A stretch of DNA of 64,000 bases from an uncultured Oscillospiraceae bacterium (lineage in GTDB: Bacteria > Bacillota > Clostridia > Oscillospirales > Oscillospiraceae): the NCBI GenBank assembly GCA_934597345.1, contig CAKTRJ010000007.1:4033-68032 (forward strand), written 5' to 3'. Position numbers and translations under genes: made by a program. Shown piece after piece: positions 50,724-58,753 of this stretch (position 1 is the stretch's first letter; each line of letters opens with the position of its first letter). Under the pieces are notes generated by a model, which made no database searches, had not been told where the DNA came from, and saw nothing but the letters and a program-made list of their open reading frames with translations.

Positions 50724-51956
50724 TCATTCCACTTCCGTGCCGGGCATCTGCACGGCGGTGCCGCCGTCCAGGCCGAAATCGTCAGCCACAGTGGAGGTAT
50801 CCCGCTTCAGCATGGTCTCCATGACGCGGATATCGCTGTCGATGTCCATGGCAGCGTCCCGGTACAGCTCATCCAGCTGGTGCTCGAACCCGGCAATGAT
50901 GTTGTCCATGGTCTCCTGGATGCGGGCCTTGGCCTGATCCAGATTCTGGCCGCTGATGCCCGCCTCCTCAAAGTCGGCGTAGCTGTCCAGCAGCTTCTGT
51001 GTGGTGGGCAGGTAATAGTTCAGGAAGGTGCTGGCCTTGGCTTTCTTGGCGGGCTCCTCCTGAATGACCTTAAAGATCTGGCAGGTGATGGTCTCCAGCC
51101 GGTCGATCTTGGCGCTGAGCACCGGATCGTCAATGCGGTCGTTGGCCCGGCGGATGGCCTCCAGCGTCCCCTCGTCACCCTGGGCCTCCGGCACGGCGGC
51201 GGACTGCGCCGTCTGCCTGGCGCTGGCGGCGCGGTGCTCGGCAAAGTAGGCGTTGGCCGCATCCTGCGAGCGGAACAGCATGTCGTTGCCCCGGTCCAGA
51301 TAGGCGTCGGGGCCCCACATGCCCTTTTCCACCATGACCTCCAGATCCCGCTCGGCCTTGCTCTCCCCCACGTCGGCGGCTTTCATCAGATGAGCCAGCG
51401 GGATAGCGTCCCGTTGACCGGCGCAGGCCAGATACTTAGCGTAGCGGCGCATCCTGCGGCTCATGATGGCGCCGCCGCTCAGCAGGGCAAGGCCGCCCGC
51501 CAGCAATCCCGTAGGATAGAACAGCTGCCGCAGGAAGTACCACCACTCGTGATAATTGACGGCATAGCTCAGGTCATTGTAAACCGCACTCATCATGGCC
51601 GCGACGCCCAGCGCCGCCAGAGCGATGCCGATGAATTTCAGCGCTCTGGCCCCTTTCGCGGAGGGCTGCGGCGTCTGCGTGACCTTCTTGACAGCGCCGG
51701 TCTTTTGCTGCGGTGTCTTCTGGGCCGTTGTCTGCTTCTGCTCCTCCGCCTTCGCGCGGATGTGGGCCGCCGTGGCAGAGGCCGCCTTTTTGAGCTTCTG
51801 CGGGTTGTCGGTCAGCTTTTTGATCAGCAGGATCAGACCCACCGGCCACGCCACCAGGAACATAATGCCGATCAGCAGCCACGCGCCGAAGTCATTGCCG
51901 TTTTTACCGCCGCGGTTGGGCTGCCGCTGCGGCTTGTAGTCCTCATGATAGTCCAT
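50724..51956 (-). CDS. XpaC-like protein (5-bromo-4-chloroindolyl phosphate hydrolysis family)
   Basis: A 410-residue protein. Basic start, one or two N-terminal membrane helices (WLLIGIMFLVAWPVGLILLI), a Lys/Gln-rich linker, two more helices (about 125-180), a middle region with winged-helix-like KAADVGESKAERDLEVM, then a C-terminal helical domain with STFLNYYLPTTQKLLDSYAD, the XpaC signature, and a long coiled coil. Members often accompany TelA-like toxic-anion resistance genes; none is nearby. ATG 51956 shares its A with the last base of the DUF896 stop region. Confidence 0.75.
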   Translation of the reverse strand: MDYHEDYKPQRQPNRGGKNGNDFGAWLLIGIMFLVAWPVGLILLIKKLTDNPQKLKKAASATAAHIRAKAEEQKQTTAQKTPQQKTGAVKKVTQTPQPSAKGARALKFIGIALAALGVAAMMSAVYNDLSYAVNYHEWWYFLRQLFYPTGLLAGGLALLSGGAIMSRRMRRYAKYLACAGQRDAIPLAHLMKAADVGESKAERDLEVMVEKGMWGPDAYLDRGNDMLFRSQDAANAYFAEHRAASARQTAQSAAVPEAQGDEGTLEAIRRANDRIDDPVLSAKIDRLETITCQIFKVIQEEPAKKAKASTFLNYYLPTTQKLLDSYADFEEAGISGQNLDQAKARIQETMDNIIAGFEHQLDELYRDAAMDIDSDIRVMETMLKRDTSTVADDFGLDGGTAVQMPGTEVE

Positions 51957-52165
51957 TATTTCTCCCCCCTGGGTTTCAGCTTCCGCTTGTTGCCCTTCTC
52001 GTCCACGATCCATGTGTTTTCCAGATGGCTGCGCAGGCTGCCCAGAATGGCCTCCTTATACTCCAGCCGCAAGGCCTCCCGCTCGGCCTCCTCCTCGACG
52101 GTCAGGCCGTCGGCCTTGGCCTTGCGGGCCAGCTCGTTGATGCGGTCAATTTTCTCCTGTTTCAT
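51956..52165 (-). CDS. DUF896 family protein (YnzC-like)
   Basis: A 69-residue helical protein: MKQEKIDRINELARKAKADG, then LTVEEEAEREALRLEYKEAI, the DUF896 two-helix domain, and a basic tail KGNKRKLKPRGEK. B. subtilis YnzC is an SOS-linked small protein of unknown role. The ATG overlaps the ABC exporter stop by four bases. Confidence 0.9.
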   Translation of the reverse strand: MKQEKIDRINELARKAKADGLTVEEEAEREALRLEYKEAILGSLRSHLENTWIVDEKGNKRKLKPRGEK

Positions 52166-53916
52166 CGCAATTCCCCCAAATTCTGTGTATGATACAGCCG
52201 GGCGTAAGCGCCCTGCTTTTCCAATAATTCCTCATGACTGCCCTGCTCGGCGATGCGCCCCTCCTGCACCACCAGAATACGGTGGGCGCTGCGGATGGTG
52301 CTGAGCCGGTGGGCAATGATCAGCGTGGTGCGGCCCTTGGCCAGCATGTCAAGGGCATGCTGGATCTTCGCCTCGGTGACGCTGTCCAGCGCCGAGGTGG
52401 CCTCGTCCAGGATCAAAATGGGCGGGTCCTTCAAAAATACGCGGGCAATGGCCACACGCTGCTTCTGGCCGCCGGACAGCAGCGTGCCCCGCTCGCCCAC
52501 ATAGGTGTCGAACCCCTGGGGCATGGCCATGATGTCGTCGTAGATCTCGGCACGGCGGGCGGCGGCCTCTACCTCCCCGTCAGTGGCATCGGGACGGCCA
52601 TAGCGGATGTTCTCCCGCACGGTATCGGCAAACAGGAACACGTCCTGCTGCACCACGCCCACGGCCCGGCGCAGATCATCCAGCCGGATATGGCGCACAT
52701 CCACGCCGTCGATGTCGATCTCGCCCCCGGTCACGTCGTAGAATCGCGGGATCAGCTGGCAGAGGGTGGACTTTCCGCCGCCGGAGGGGCCGACCACCGC
52801 CACCGTCTCGCCCTGCGCCACATGCAGTGTCACATCGTGGAGCACCTCGTCCGCGCCGTCGTAGGTAAAGCTGACGTCCTTTACATCGATACTGCCCCGG
52901 ACGCTGGGCATGGCGCATGCGTCCTCCGCGTCGGCAATGGTGGGATCGGTGCCCATCAGCTCGATAAACCGGTGCAGGCCCGCGAAGCCGTTGGAAAACA
53001 TCTCGGCAAAGTTGGCCAGCTTTCGCACCGGCGTGATGAAGGTGGTGATATATAGGCTGAAGGTGATAAGGTCAACGTAGTCCATCCGGCCGCCCATCAT
53101 CAGCCAGCCGCCGCCGGCAATGACCGTCACGTTCAGCACCGTGACGAACAGCTCCATAGTGGCGTTGAAGCGCCCCATCTCCTTATGAAAGCCCCGCTTG
53201 GCGGTCTTGAAGGTCTCGTTGGCGCAGTCGAACCGCTGCTGCTGGATGGTCTCGTTGCCGAAGGCCTTCACCGTGCGGATGCCGCTGAGACCGGATTCGA
53301 TCTCGGCGTTGATGGCGCCGGTCTTCTGCTTGGCCGCCACGGAAGCGCGGCTCATGCCGCCCCGCAGCAGCATCAGTACCACCAGAAACACCGGAATGAT
53401 GGCCATGACGATCAGTGCCATGCGCCACTCGATACGGAACATCACCGCCAGCGCACCCACGATGGTGATGATGGAGATGGTCAGATCCTCCGGCCCGTGG
53501 TGGGCCAGCTCCGTCAGCTCGAAAAGATCGGTGGTCAGGCGGCTCATCAGCTGGCCGGTACGGTTGCGGTCATAGAAATCAAAGCCCAGCGTCTGCATAT
53601 GATGGAACAGATCCCGGCGGATATCCGCCTCCACCCGGATGCCGAAGGTATGGCCCCAGTAGGTGACGATATAGTAAAGCCCCGCCCGCAGCACAAAGGC
53701 CAGCGCCACGATGATCATCACCGTGAAAAACACACGGTAATTTTTCTCCGGCAGCCACTGGTACAGCGCCGCGCGGCTGATCAGCGGAAAGGCCAGATCC
53801 ACCATGGCGATCAGGATGGCGCAGCTGATATCCAGCGTAAACAGTTTCCAATGGGGCTTGAAATAGCTCAAGAAGATCCGCAGCGGACTGCGGGTACGGT
53901 AATCCTGTGTGGTCAT
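52162..53916 (-). CDS. ABC exporter (membrane domain fused to ATPase)
   Basis: A 584-residue single-chain half-transporter. Six helices in residues about 20-330, then GSIDVKDVSFTYDGADEVLH, Walker A GPSGGGKST, Q-loop VGVVQQDVFLFADT, signature LLSGGQKQRVAIAR, Walker B PPILILDEATSALD and switch LIIAHRLSTI. All catalytic residues are canonical, so it can act as a homodimer, exporting lipids, drugs or peptides. A TTGTCA-17-TATAAT promoter lies 45-70 bp upstream. First gene of a series with DUF896, XpaC-like and two small genes. Confidence 0.93.
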   Translation of the reverse strand: MTTQDYRTRSPLRIFLSYFKPHWKLFTLDISCAILIAMVDLAFPLISRAALYQWLPEKNYRVFFTVMIIVALAFVLRAGLYYIVTYWGHTFGIRVEADIRRDLFHHMQTLGFDFYDRNRTGQLMSRLTTDLFELTELAHHGPEDLTISIITIVGALAVMFRIEWRMALIVMAIIPVFLVVLMLLRGGMSRASVAAKQKTGAINAEIESGLSGIRTVKAFGNETIQQQRFDCANETFKTAKRGFHKEMGRFNATMELFVTVLNVTVIAGGGWLMMGGRMDYVDLITFSLYITTFITPVRKLANFAEMFSNGFAGLHRFIELMGTDPTIADAEDACAMPSVRGSIDVKDVSFTYDGADEVLHDVTLHVAQGETVAVVGPSGGGKSTLCQLIPRFYDVTGGEIDIDGVDVRHIRLDDLRRAVGVVQQDVFLFADTVRENIRYGRPDATDGEVEAAARRAEIYDDIMAMPQGFDTYVGERGTLLSGGQKQRVAIARVFLKDPPILILDEATSALDSVTEAKIQHALDMLAKGRTTLIIAHRLSTIRSAHRILVVQEGRIAEQGSHEELLEKQGAYARLYHTQNLGELR

Positions 53917-53957
53917 ATATGATAGATTCCTTCTCTGTCGACAATTCTCCAGTTTTG

Positions 53958-53986
53958 ATTATACCACAGGGCCTATGGTTTGACAA
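53958..53986 (-). promoter_or_regulatory. Putative promoter of the ABC exporter series
   Basis: Minus strand TTGTCA (53986-53981), 17-bp spacer, TATAAT (53963-53958). Confidence 0.7.
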
Positions 53987-54017
53987 GGCGGGGGAAGAGA
54001 ATCAACAACGTGTACAA

Positions 54018-54236
54018 AAGCTTCGCAGAATTCGTCGCCCGCCATGGCGACGAACCTTTTGAATCGTTTTTCGCCGCGGCGTGTACGTGGCGAAAAACAC
54101 TCTGCGCGGAGAGAGTGTTCGTCCGTACACAATGTGTACGGACGAATGCGGGTCGGAGCGAAATCTTTTTTGATAAAAAGGGTGTACCCTTTTTATCAAA
54201 TGAAAGAAAAGCAGCGGCGCTGCCGCTGCTTTTCAA
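54018..54236. repeat. Intergenic hairpin cluster, copy A
   Basis: At least five hairpins in series: GTCGCC/GGCGAC, TTTTTCGCC/GGCGAAAAA, GTCCGTACAC/GTGTACGGAC, TTTGATAAAAAGGGT/ACCCTTTTTATCAAA and AAGCAGCGGC/GCCGCTGCTT. The first 120 bp resemble 62908-63030 (AAGCTTCGCAGAATTCGT start and Gly-Cys-Cys-Gly-rich stem). It lies downstream of the Ig-like gene and upstream of the ABC exporter promoter; part of it must terminate transcription. Confidence 0.6.
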
Positions 54237-54250
54237 GGTCGTATTCGTGG

Positions 54251-55189
54251 TCAGTTGACGCGGACAAGGATCTCCGCCGTGGCGCTGCCGATGGTGATGG
54301 TAACGGTGGCCGTACCGGAGCCCACACGCTCCAGCGTACCGTCAGAGGAGACCTTCACCACATTGGTGTTGGAGCTCTTCCATGTGGCGGTACCGGTCAC
54401 GCCCTCCAGCGTCAGCTCGCAGGGAGGATCGTTCTTATTGATGGTCATATCGAACTGACCGTCGGGATTCTTGCCCAGCTCCGTGCCGTACATGGTCTTG
54501 ATCTTCAGATTCTTCAGGGACGTGCTGGTGTTGGTATTGGTGTTCGTATTCGTATTGGTATTCGTGTTCGTGTTCGTATTGGTGTTCGTATTCGTGTTGG
54601 TGTTTGTATCCGTATTGGTGTCCGCCTTCTTCTGGACGGTGACGGCGCAGGCCGCGCTCTCGTCGCCGCAGGTAACGGTGATCATGGCCGTACCCTCGGC
54701 CACGGCGGTGACGGTGCCGTCGGTATCCACCTTGGCCACACCGGAGTCATTGGTGATCCAGCTGTAGCCTTCCTCAGCGCCGCCGGAGGCGGTCAGCTTT
54801 CCGGTTTCGCCGGGCGCCAGCAGCAGCGTGGTATGATCCAGCGCCAGCTCCTTGACAGTAGGCTCGTCAGTCGTTGTATCCGGCGGGGTGACAGGATCCT
54901 GCTGGACGGTGCCGGGGTTGGGATCGTTGGCCGGTTCCTGATTGCCGCCGAACCAGCCTTTCACCGTATCGCCGGCAAAGGCCCACACCAGAACGGCGAT
55001 CAGCAACACCACAACGACTACCAGAACAGGCCCCACGATGCTGGGCGCTTTTTTCTTCTGCTCCATCTGGCGATGGCCCCGCTTCTTTACCTTGCCGTTA
55101 TAATATTCCTCGTCTTCCGCGCAGAAAGGGCAACTCTTATAGCTGTCGGAGAACATTTCCCCGCATTTATTACACTTGATCAGACTCAT
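54251..55189 (-). CDS. Zinc-ribbon, membrane-anchored Ig-like (Big_2) protein with Thr-Asn linker
   Basis: A 312-residue protein. N-terminal zinc ribbon LIKCNKCGEMFSDSYKSCPFC, a basic stretch, one membrane helix (VGPVLVVVVVLLIAVLVWAF), an acidic-Pro linker, a Big_2 Ig-like domain (about 105-185: LDHTTLLLAPGETGKL, YSWITNDSGVAKVDTDGTVT), a low-complexity Thr-Asn repeat of some 30 residues, and a second Ig-like domain (ATWKSSNTNVVKVSSDG). The ribbon would be cytoplasmic and the Ig domains outside. Start chosen at MSLIK; ATG 55198 is also possible. Confidence 0.8.
   Translation of the reverse strand: MSLIKCNKCGEMFSDSYKSCPFCAEDEEYYNGKVKKRGHRQMEQKKKAPSIVGPVLVVVVVLLIAVLVWAFAGDTVKGWFGGNQEPANDPNPGTVQQDPVTPPDTTTDEPTVKELALDHTTLLLAPGETGKLTASGGAEEGYSWITNDSGVAKVDTDGTVTAVAEGTAMITVTCGDESAACAVTVQKKADTNTDTNTNTNTNTNTNTNTNTNTNTNTNTNTSTSLKNLKIKTMYGTELGKNPDGQFDMTINKNDPPCELTLEGVTGTATWKSSNTNVVKVSSDGTLERVGSGTATVTITIGSATAEILVRVN
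54525..54625 (-). repeat. Thr-Asn codon repeat tract
   Basis: Hexameric ACN-AAY repeats coding the Thr-Asn linker; the third bases vary, which lowers slippage. Possible length-variable tract. Confidence 0.7.
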
Positions 55190-55234
55190 GCTTTCCATTC
55201 CCTCCAAAGGACATACTCTTGATAATACTTAGCT

Positions 55235-55264
55235 ATCATACCCCAAAAGCAATAGTCCCGTCAA
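55235..55264 (-). promoter_or_regulatory. Putative promoter of the Ig-like gene
   Basis: Minus strand TTGACG (55264-55259), 18-bp spacer, TATGAT (55240-55235). Confidence 0.5.
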
Positions 55265-55305
55265 CTGAAAATGCTGGAAATTCATCATTTTTTTACATAT
55301 TTTCT

Positions 55306-55333
55306 TGCTTTTCACCTGTTGAGTTTCTATAAT
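55306..55333 (+). promoter_or_regulatory. Putative udk promoter
   Basis: TTGCTT (55306-55311), 16-bp spacer, TATAAT (55328-55333). Confidence 0.6.
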
Positions 55334-55363
55334 AAAGAGGAACAATACAAGGGAGGGACCCCT

Positions 55364-55978
55364 ATGAGCACCATCTTCATCGGCATCGCCGGCGGCACCG
55401 GCTCCGGCAAAACCACACTGACCGAGCATCTGGCCCAGCGCTTCGGCAATGACATCAGCGTGGTCCATCATGACAACTATTATAAGCGCCAGGACTGCTC
55501 CTTCGAGGAGCGGTGCCGCCAGAATTACGACCATCCCGACGCCTTTGACACCGACCTGATGATCGAACATCTGAAGGCTCTGAAGCGGGGCGAGACCATC
55601 TATTGCCCCGTGTACGACTACGCCATCCACAACCGCACCGAGGAGACGGTGGAGATCAAGCCCACCAAGGTGGTGATCGTGGAGGGCATCCTGATCTTCC
55701 AGAACAAGGCCCTGCGGGATCTGCTGGACATCAAGATCTTTGTGGAGACCGACGCCGACGTGCGCATCCTGCGCCGCGCCCTGCGGGACGTGGAGGAGCG
55801 GGGCCGCTCGCTGGAGTCGGTGGTGACCCAGTATCTCACCACCGTCAAGCCCATGCATGAGCAGTTCGTGGAACCCACCCGCAAGTATGCCGACATCATC
55901 GTGCTGGAGGGCGGCCACAATCTGGTGGCGCTGGACATGATCATGCAGCGCATCGCCAATCACATCGCGGAGAACTGA
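55364..55978 (+). CDS. udk: Uridine kinase
   Basis: Phosphorylates uridine and cytidine to UMP/CMP in pyrimidine salvage. The 204-residue protein has Walker A GIAGGTGSGKTT (residues 6-17), VVHHDNYYKRQD (substrate Asp), NYDHPDAFDTDLMIEHL, VPVYDYAIHNRT-like PVYDYAIHNRTEET and VIVEGILIFQNKALRDL, all typical of Udk. GGGAGGG is 6 bases before ATG 55364. The YdcF-like gene starts 5 bp after its stop, so the two form an operon. Confidence 0.95.
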   Translation: MSTIFIGIAGGTGSGKTTLTEHLAQRFGNDISVVHHDNYYKRQDCSFEERCRQNYDHPDAFDTDLMIEHLKALKRGETIYCPVYDYAIHNRTEETVEIKPTKVVIVEGILIFQNKALRDLLDIKIFVETDADVRILRRALRDVEERGRSLESVVTQYLTTVKPMHEQFVEPTRKYADIIVLEGGHNLVALDMIMQRIANHIAEN

Positions 55979-55983
55979 AACCT

Positions 55984-56727
55984 ATGCTGTTACCTATCCT
56001 TGGCACCCTTTCCCTGCTGGGCGTCGTGTATTTCCTGATGCCGCTGGCCATCGGCGTCCACCACATCGGCATGTACTGGCCGGCGGCGCTGCTGCTGCTG
56101 GCGGCGGCGCGGTGCTTCTTTCCCGGTTTCTTCCGCCACTTCCCCAAGTGGCTGAAGGCCGTCCTGATCTCCGGCGTCAGCGTGGTGCTGGCGGTGGCCA
56201 TCGCGGTGCTGACCGTCATGGGGCTGGCAGCGGCGGATCGTCCCACCAGCGATAACGCGCCGGGAACGGTGGTACTGCTGGGCTGTCAGGTCTACAACGG
56301 CAGGCCCAGCATGATGCTGCAAGGCCGCATCGAGGCCGCCTACGACTATCTGACGGCCCATCCGGACGCGGTCTGCGTCACCACCGGCGGACTGGACCGC
56401 ACCAGCGAAACGCTGACCGAGGGCGGCTGTGCCGCGCAGGTACTGACGGATATGGGCATCGCTCCGGAGCGGGTCTACGCCGAGGAGAAGTCCTTCGACA
56501 CCCGTGAGAATCTGCTGTTCGCCGCGGAGATCATCCGGGCAAACGGCCTTGACACCCATGTGGTCATCGCCAGCGACAACTTCCACCAGTACCGGGGCCA
56601 GCTGTTCGCCCGCGAGGCGGGGCTGGAAGCCCGGTCCGCCGGATGCTTCAGCCCGTGGTTCCTCGGCCCCGGCTACGCCTGCCGCGAGGTGGTGGGAATT
56701 CTGGCCACCTGGGCCGGAATCGCGTAA
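55984..56727 (+). CDS. YdcF/SanA-like DUF218 membrane protein
   Basis: A 247-residue protein with three N-terminal membrane helices (to about residue 85), then a DUF218 domain: GTVVLLGCQVYNGRPSMML, RIEAAYDYL, VCVTTGGLDRTSETLTEG, FDTRENLLFAAEII and THVVIASDNFHQYRGQ. DUF218 proteins (SanA, YdcF, ElyC) act in envelope maintenance; biochemical function unknown. Cotranscribed with udk and followed by a terminator. Confidence 0.88.
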   Translation: MLLPILGTLSLLGVVYFLMPLAIGVHHIGMYWPAALLLLAAARCFFPGFFRHFPKWLKAVLISGVSVVLAVAIAVLTVMGLAAADRPTSDNAPGTVVLLGCQVYNGRPSMMLQGRIEAAYDYLTAHPDAVCVTTGGLDRTSETLTEGGCAAQVLTDMGIAPERVYAEEKSFDTRENLLFAAEIIRANGLDTHVVIASDNFHQYRGQLFAREAGLEARSAGCFSPWFLGPGYACREVVGILATWAGIA

Positions 56728-56744
56728 GTAAATAATTGTTTAAA

Positions 56745-56782
56745 AAAGGATATCCGTGCCAAAAGGCACGGATATCCTTTTA
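56745..56782 (+). terminator. Terminator of the udk operon
   Basis: Perfect 16-bp stem (56745-56760 with 56765-56780), AAAA loop, A- and T-rich flanks. Confidence 0.85.
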
Positions 56783-56794
56783 TTGCTGTAGGAC

Positions 56795-57006
56795 AAAGGC
56801 TCCCCTTGTTGCAAGGGGAGCTGTCAACTACGGCGGCATAGCCGCCGAGATCGGGACTAAAAACATGCCACCGGCATGTTTTCTTAACGCCCCGACTGAG
56901 GGGATAAACCGTATTGGGACAATCCCTCCGTCAACGCTTCGCGTTGCCACCTCAGCTGTGCACGCCCCAGTGTGAGCACTGGGGTGCCTTTACACAAGGG
57001 AGGCTT
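56795..57006. repeat. Gene-less inverted palindromic repeat pair
   Basis: Begins AAAGGCTCCCCTTG with hairpin GGGGAGCTGTCAA and TGACTGAGGGGAT, and ends in an inverted relative (AGCTGAGGTGGC, GACGGAGGGAT, AAGCCTCCCTTG read on the minus strand). Same half-element types as those around DUF559 at 45.6-46.0 kb, but no coding gene inside. Confidence 0.55.
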
Positions 57007-57019
57007 AAATTGCTGCCCG

Positions 57020-57625
57020 TTACAGCTTCCCCAGCACCACTGGCTCTCCGATTTGGAGGGCATAGTGATAGATTCGGGCGCTGTCCTCGATGTACTGGGC
57101 GCGGGTGCGGGCCTCGTTCAGATCCCTGCCCACCGCCAGCACACCGTGATTGTTCAGCAGGCAGCCGCCCCGGCCATCCTTCAGGCAGGGCACCGCGTTC
57201 TCCCCCACGGCAAAGGTGCCGGGGGTGGCATATTCGGCGCAGCGGATGTCTCCGCCCAGGAACATCTGCGTCTCGATCAGCACGGCGGGGATGGGCTTAT
57301 GCACCACGGCAAAGGCCGTGGCATAGGGGGAATGGGTATGGAAGATGGCCTTATGCTCCGGATAGGCCCGATAGATGGCGGCGTGCATCCGCCACTCGCT
57401 GGAGGGCCGCAGCTCCCCCTCCAGCACATTGCCGTCCAGATCGCACCGGACGATATCCATAGGCCGCATCACCGTATAGCGCACTGAGGTAGGGGTGATC
57501 AGCATGGTGCCGTCCGCCAGCGCCACGCTGAGATTGCCGCTGGTGCCGGTGAACAGCCCCTCATGAAGGGATTCCAGGCACACATCCACCATTTCCTGCC
57601 GCAGCTCCTTGTGGGAATACTCCAT
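57020..57625 (-). CDS. Class II aldolase (DHAP-shunt type)
   Basis: A 201-residue zinc aldolase of the FucA/AraD fold: GTSGNLS phosphate loop (27-33), SSEWRMH with the catalytic Glu 77, zinc ligands in FHTHSPY (His 96, 98) and NNHGVLAVG. Cleaves a ketose-1-phosphate to DHAP and an aldehyde. In this operon the likely substrates are 5-deoxyribulose-1-P or methylthioribulose-1-P, giving acetaldehyde or methylthioacetaldehyde. L-fuculose-1-P aldolase is the alternative, but no fucose genes are near. GAGGCG precedes ATG 57625. Last gene of the operon. Confidence 0.88.
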   Translation of the reverse strand: MEYSHKELRQEMVDVCLESLHEGLFTGTSGNLSVALADGTMLITPTSVRYTVMRPMDIVRCDLDGNVLEGELRPSSEWRMHAAIYRAYPEHKAIFHTHSPYATAFAVVHKPIPAVLIETQMFLGGDIRCAEYATPGTFAVGENAVPCLKDGRGGCLLNNHGVLAVGRDLNEARTRAQYIEDSARIYHYALQIGEPVVLGKL

Positions 57626-57665
57626 TTTATCGCCTCTTTCGATTATTAAACGATTGTTTTGTATC

Positions 57666-58733
57666 TCAGATCACCATTTCATAGGGGCCCAATTCGCTGA
57701 CTTCCAGATACTTTTGCAGCTCATAGGGGGAATAGATGCCCAGATCCGTCACCACGCCGGTGATCAGCTGGGGCGGCGTGATGTCGAAGGCGGGATAATA
57801 GCCCTTGACCCCGTCGGCGGCGGTCTTGACCCCCATAGCCTCCAGCGTATCCTGCGGATTCCGCATCTCGATGTGGACGGTGTCCACCGTGGGATGCCCC
57901 TTGTCGGGAATGCCGCTGATGTACACCGGCACGCCCAGATAGTTGGCGGCAATGGAGATCTGGAAGGTGCCCACCTTGTTGGCCACATAGCCGTCGCAGC
58001 AGATGGCGTCGGCGGCACAGGTAAACACATCCACATGCTCCCGCTGCATCACATAGGCGGGCATATTATCGGTGATGACCGTCACATCAAAGCCCATGTC
58101 GTGACACACGGTGGCCGTCAGCCGTGCGCCCTGAAAATAGGGGCGGGTCTCCGGGCAGAACAGCCGGATGGTCTTGCCCCGCTCCCGGCACTCCTTCAGC
58201 ATCATGGCAACGATGGTCTCACCGAAGCACTGGGTCATGACGGTGCCGTTGTCGGGGAACTTATCCACCAGATGCTTTGCCATCTGGCCCACCCGGTTAT
58301 AGCGGCGGTTATTGGTGGCCACGGTATAGTCCCGGATGGCCAGCGCCACATCCGGTACACCCTTTTCAATGGCGGCTCTGGCAGCCTCCAGGCAGCCGCC
58401 GCAGATCAGCTGCATCCGCCCCACCGTGGTGGGCCGGGCGTGGGATATGGTGTCCATGGCCCGCTCCAGATACGCCACCTGCTGTGCCGCCGCCATATGG
58501 CGGCACTGATAGGCCGCCAGCGCCATGCCCATGGCGGCGGCGGTAAAGGGGCCGGTGGACTGGGTCACCATGTCCCGCAGGGCCTGGGTCACCTCCTCAT
58601 AGGTGCGGCAAGTGACGAATTCCACTCTCCGGGGATACACCCGGCGATCCAATATCCGCACCTCGCCGCTGTCGTACCAGGCCACGTTTTCGTACTGCAT
58701 CATAAAGGCAAGGCCCTTGTCCGCTCTTTCCAT
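57666..58733 (-). CDS. mtnA: MtnA-like 5-(methylthio)ribose-1-phosphate isomerase
   Basis: A 355-residue member of the MtnA/eIF2B-alpha family. Opening ENVAWYDSGEVRILDRRVYP is typical; RPTTVGRMQ and AIRDYTVATNN follow; TVMTQCFGETIVA carries the catalytic Cys and VITDNMPAYVM the catalytic Asp, and GYYPAFDITPPQLITGVVTD closes it. The Cys motif reads TQCFGE where canonical MtnA has THCNTG, so it is a divergent subtype perhaps tuned to 5-deoxyribose-1-P. ATG 58733 follows GAGAGG; 20 bp from the deaminase stop. Confidence 0.85.
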   Translation of the reverse strand: MERADKGLAFMMQYENVAWYDSGEVRILDRRVYPRRVEFVTCRTYEEVTQALRDMVTQSTGPFTAAAMGMALAAYQCRHMAAAQQVAYLERAMDTISHARPTTVGRMQLICGGCLEAARAAIEKGVPDVALAIRDYTVATNNRRYNRVGQMAKHLVDKFPDNGTVMTQCFGETIVAMMLKECRERGKTIRLFCPETRPYFQGARLTATVCHDMGFDVTVITDNMPAYVMQREHVDVFTCAADAICCDGYVANKVGTFQISIAANYLGVPVYISGIPDKGHPTVDTVHIEMRNPQDTLEAMGVKTAADGVKGYYPAFDITPPQLITGVVTDLGIYSPYELQKYLEVSELGPYEMVI

Positions 58734-58753
58734 GCTACATCCTCTCCTATCTT

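Noticed and set aside
54525..54625. Regular hexamer repeats that might suggest a CRISPR or VNTR locus
   Set aside because: No spacers; the repeats are in frame and code a Thr-Asn linker within a complete protein.
54044..55222. 392-residue plus-strand frame over the hairpin cluster and Ig-like gene
   Set aside because: Antisense to the Ig-like gene; valine/phenylalanine repeats are the reverse of the Thr-Asn codons.
56736..57487. Small plus-strand frames after the udk operon
   Set aside because: They lie in palindromic repeats or antisense to the aldolase; no ribosome sites.
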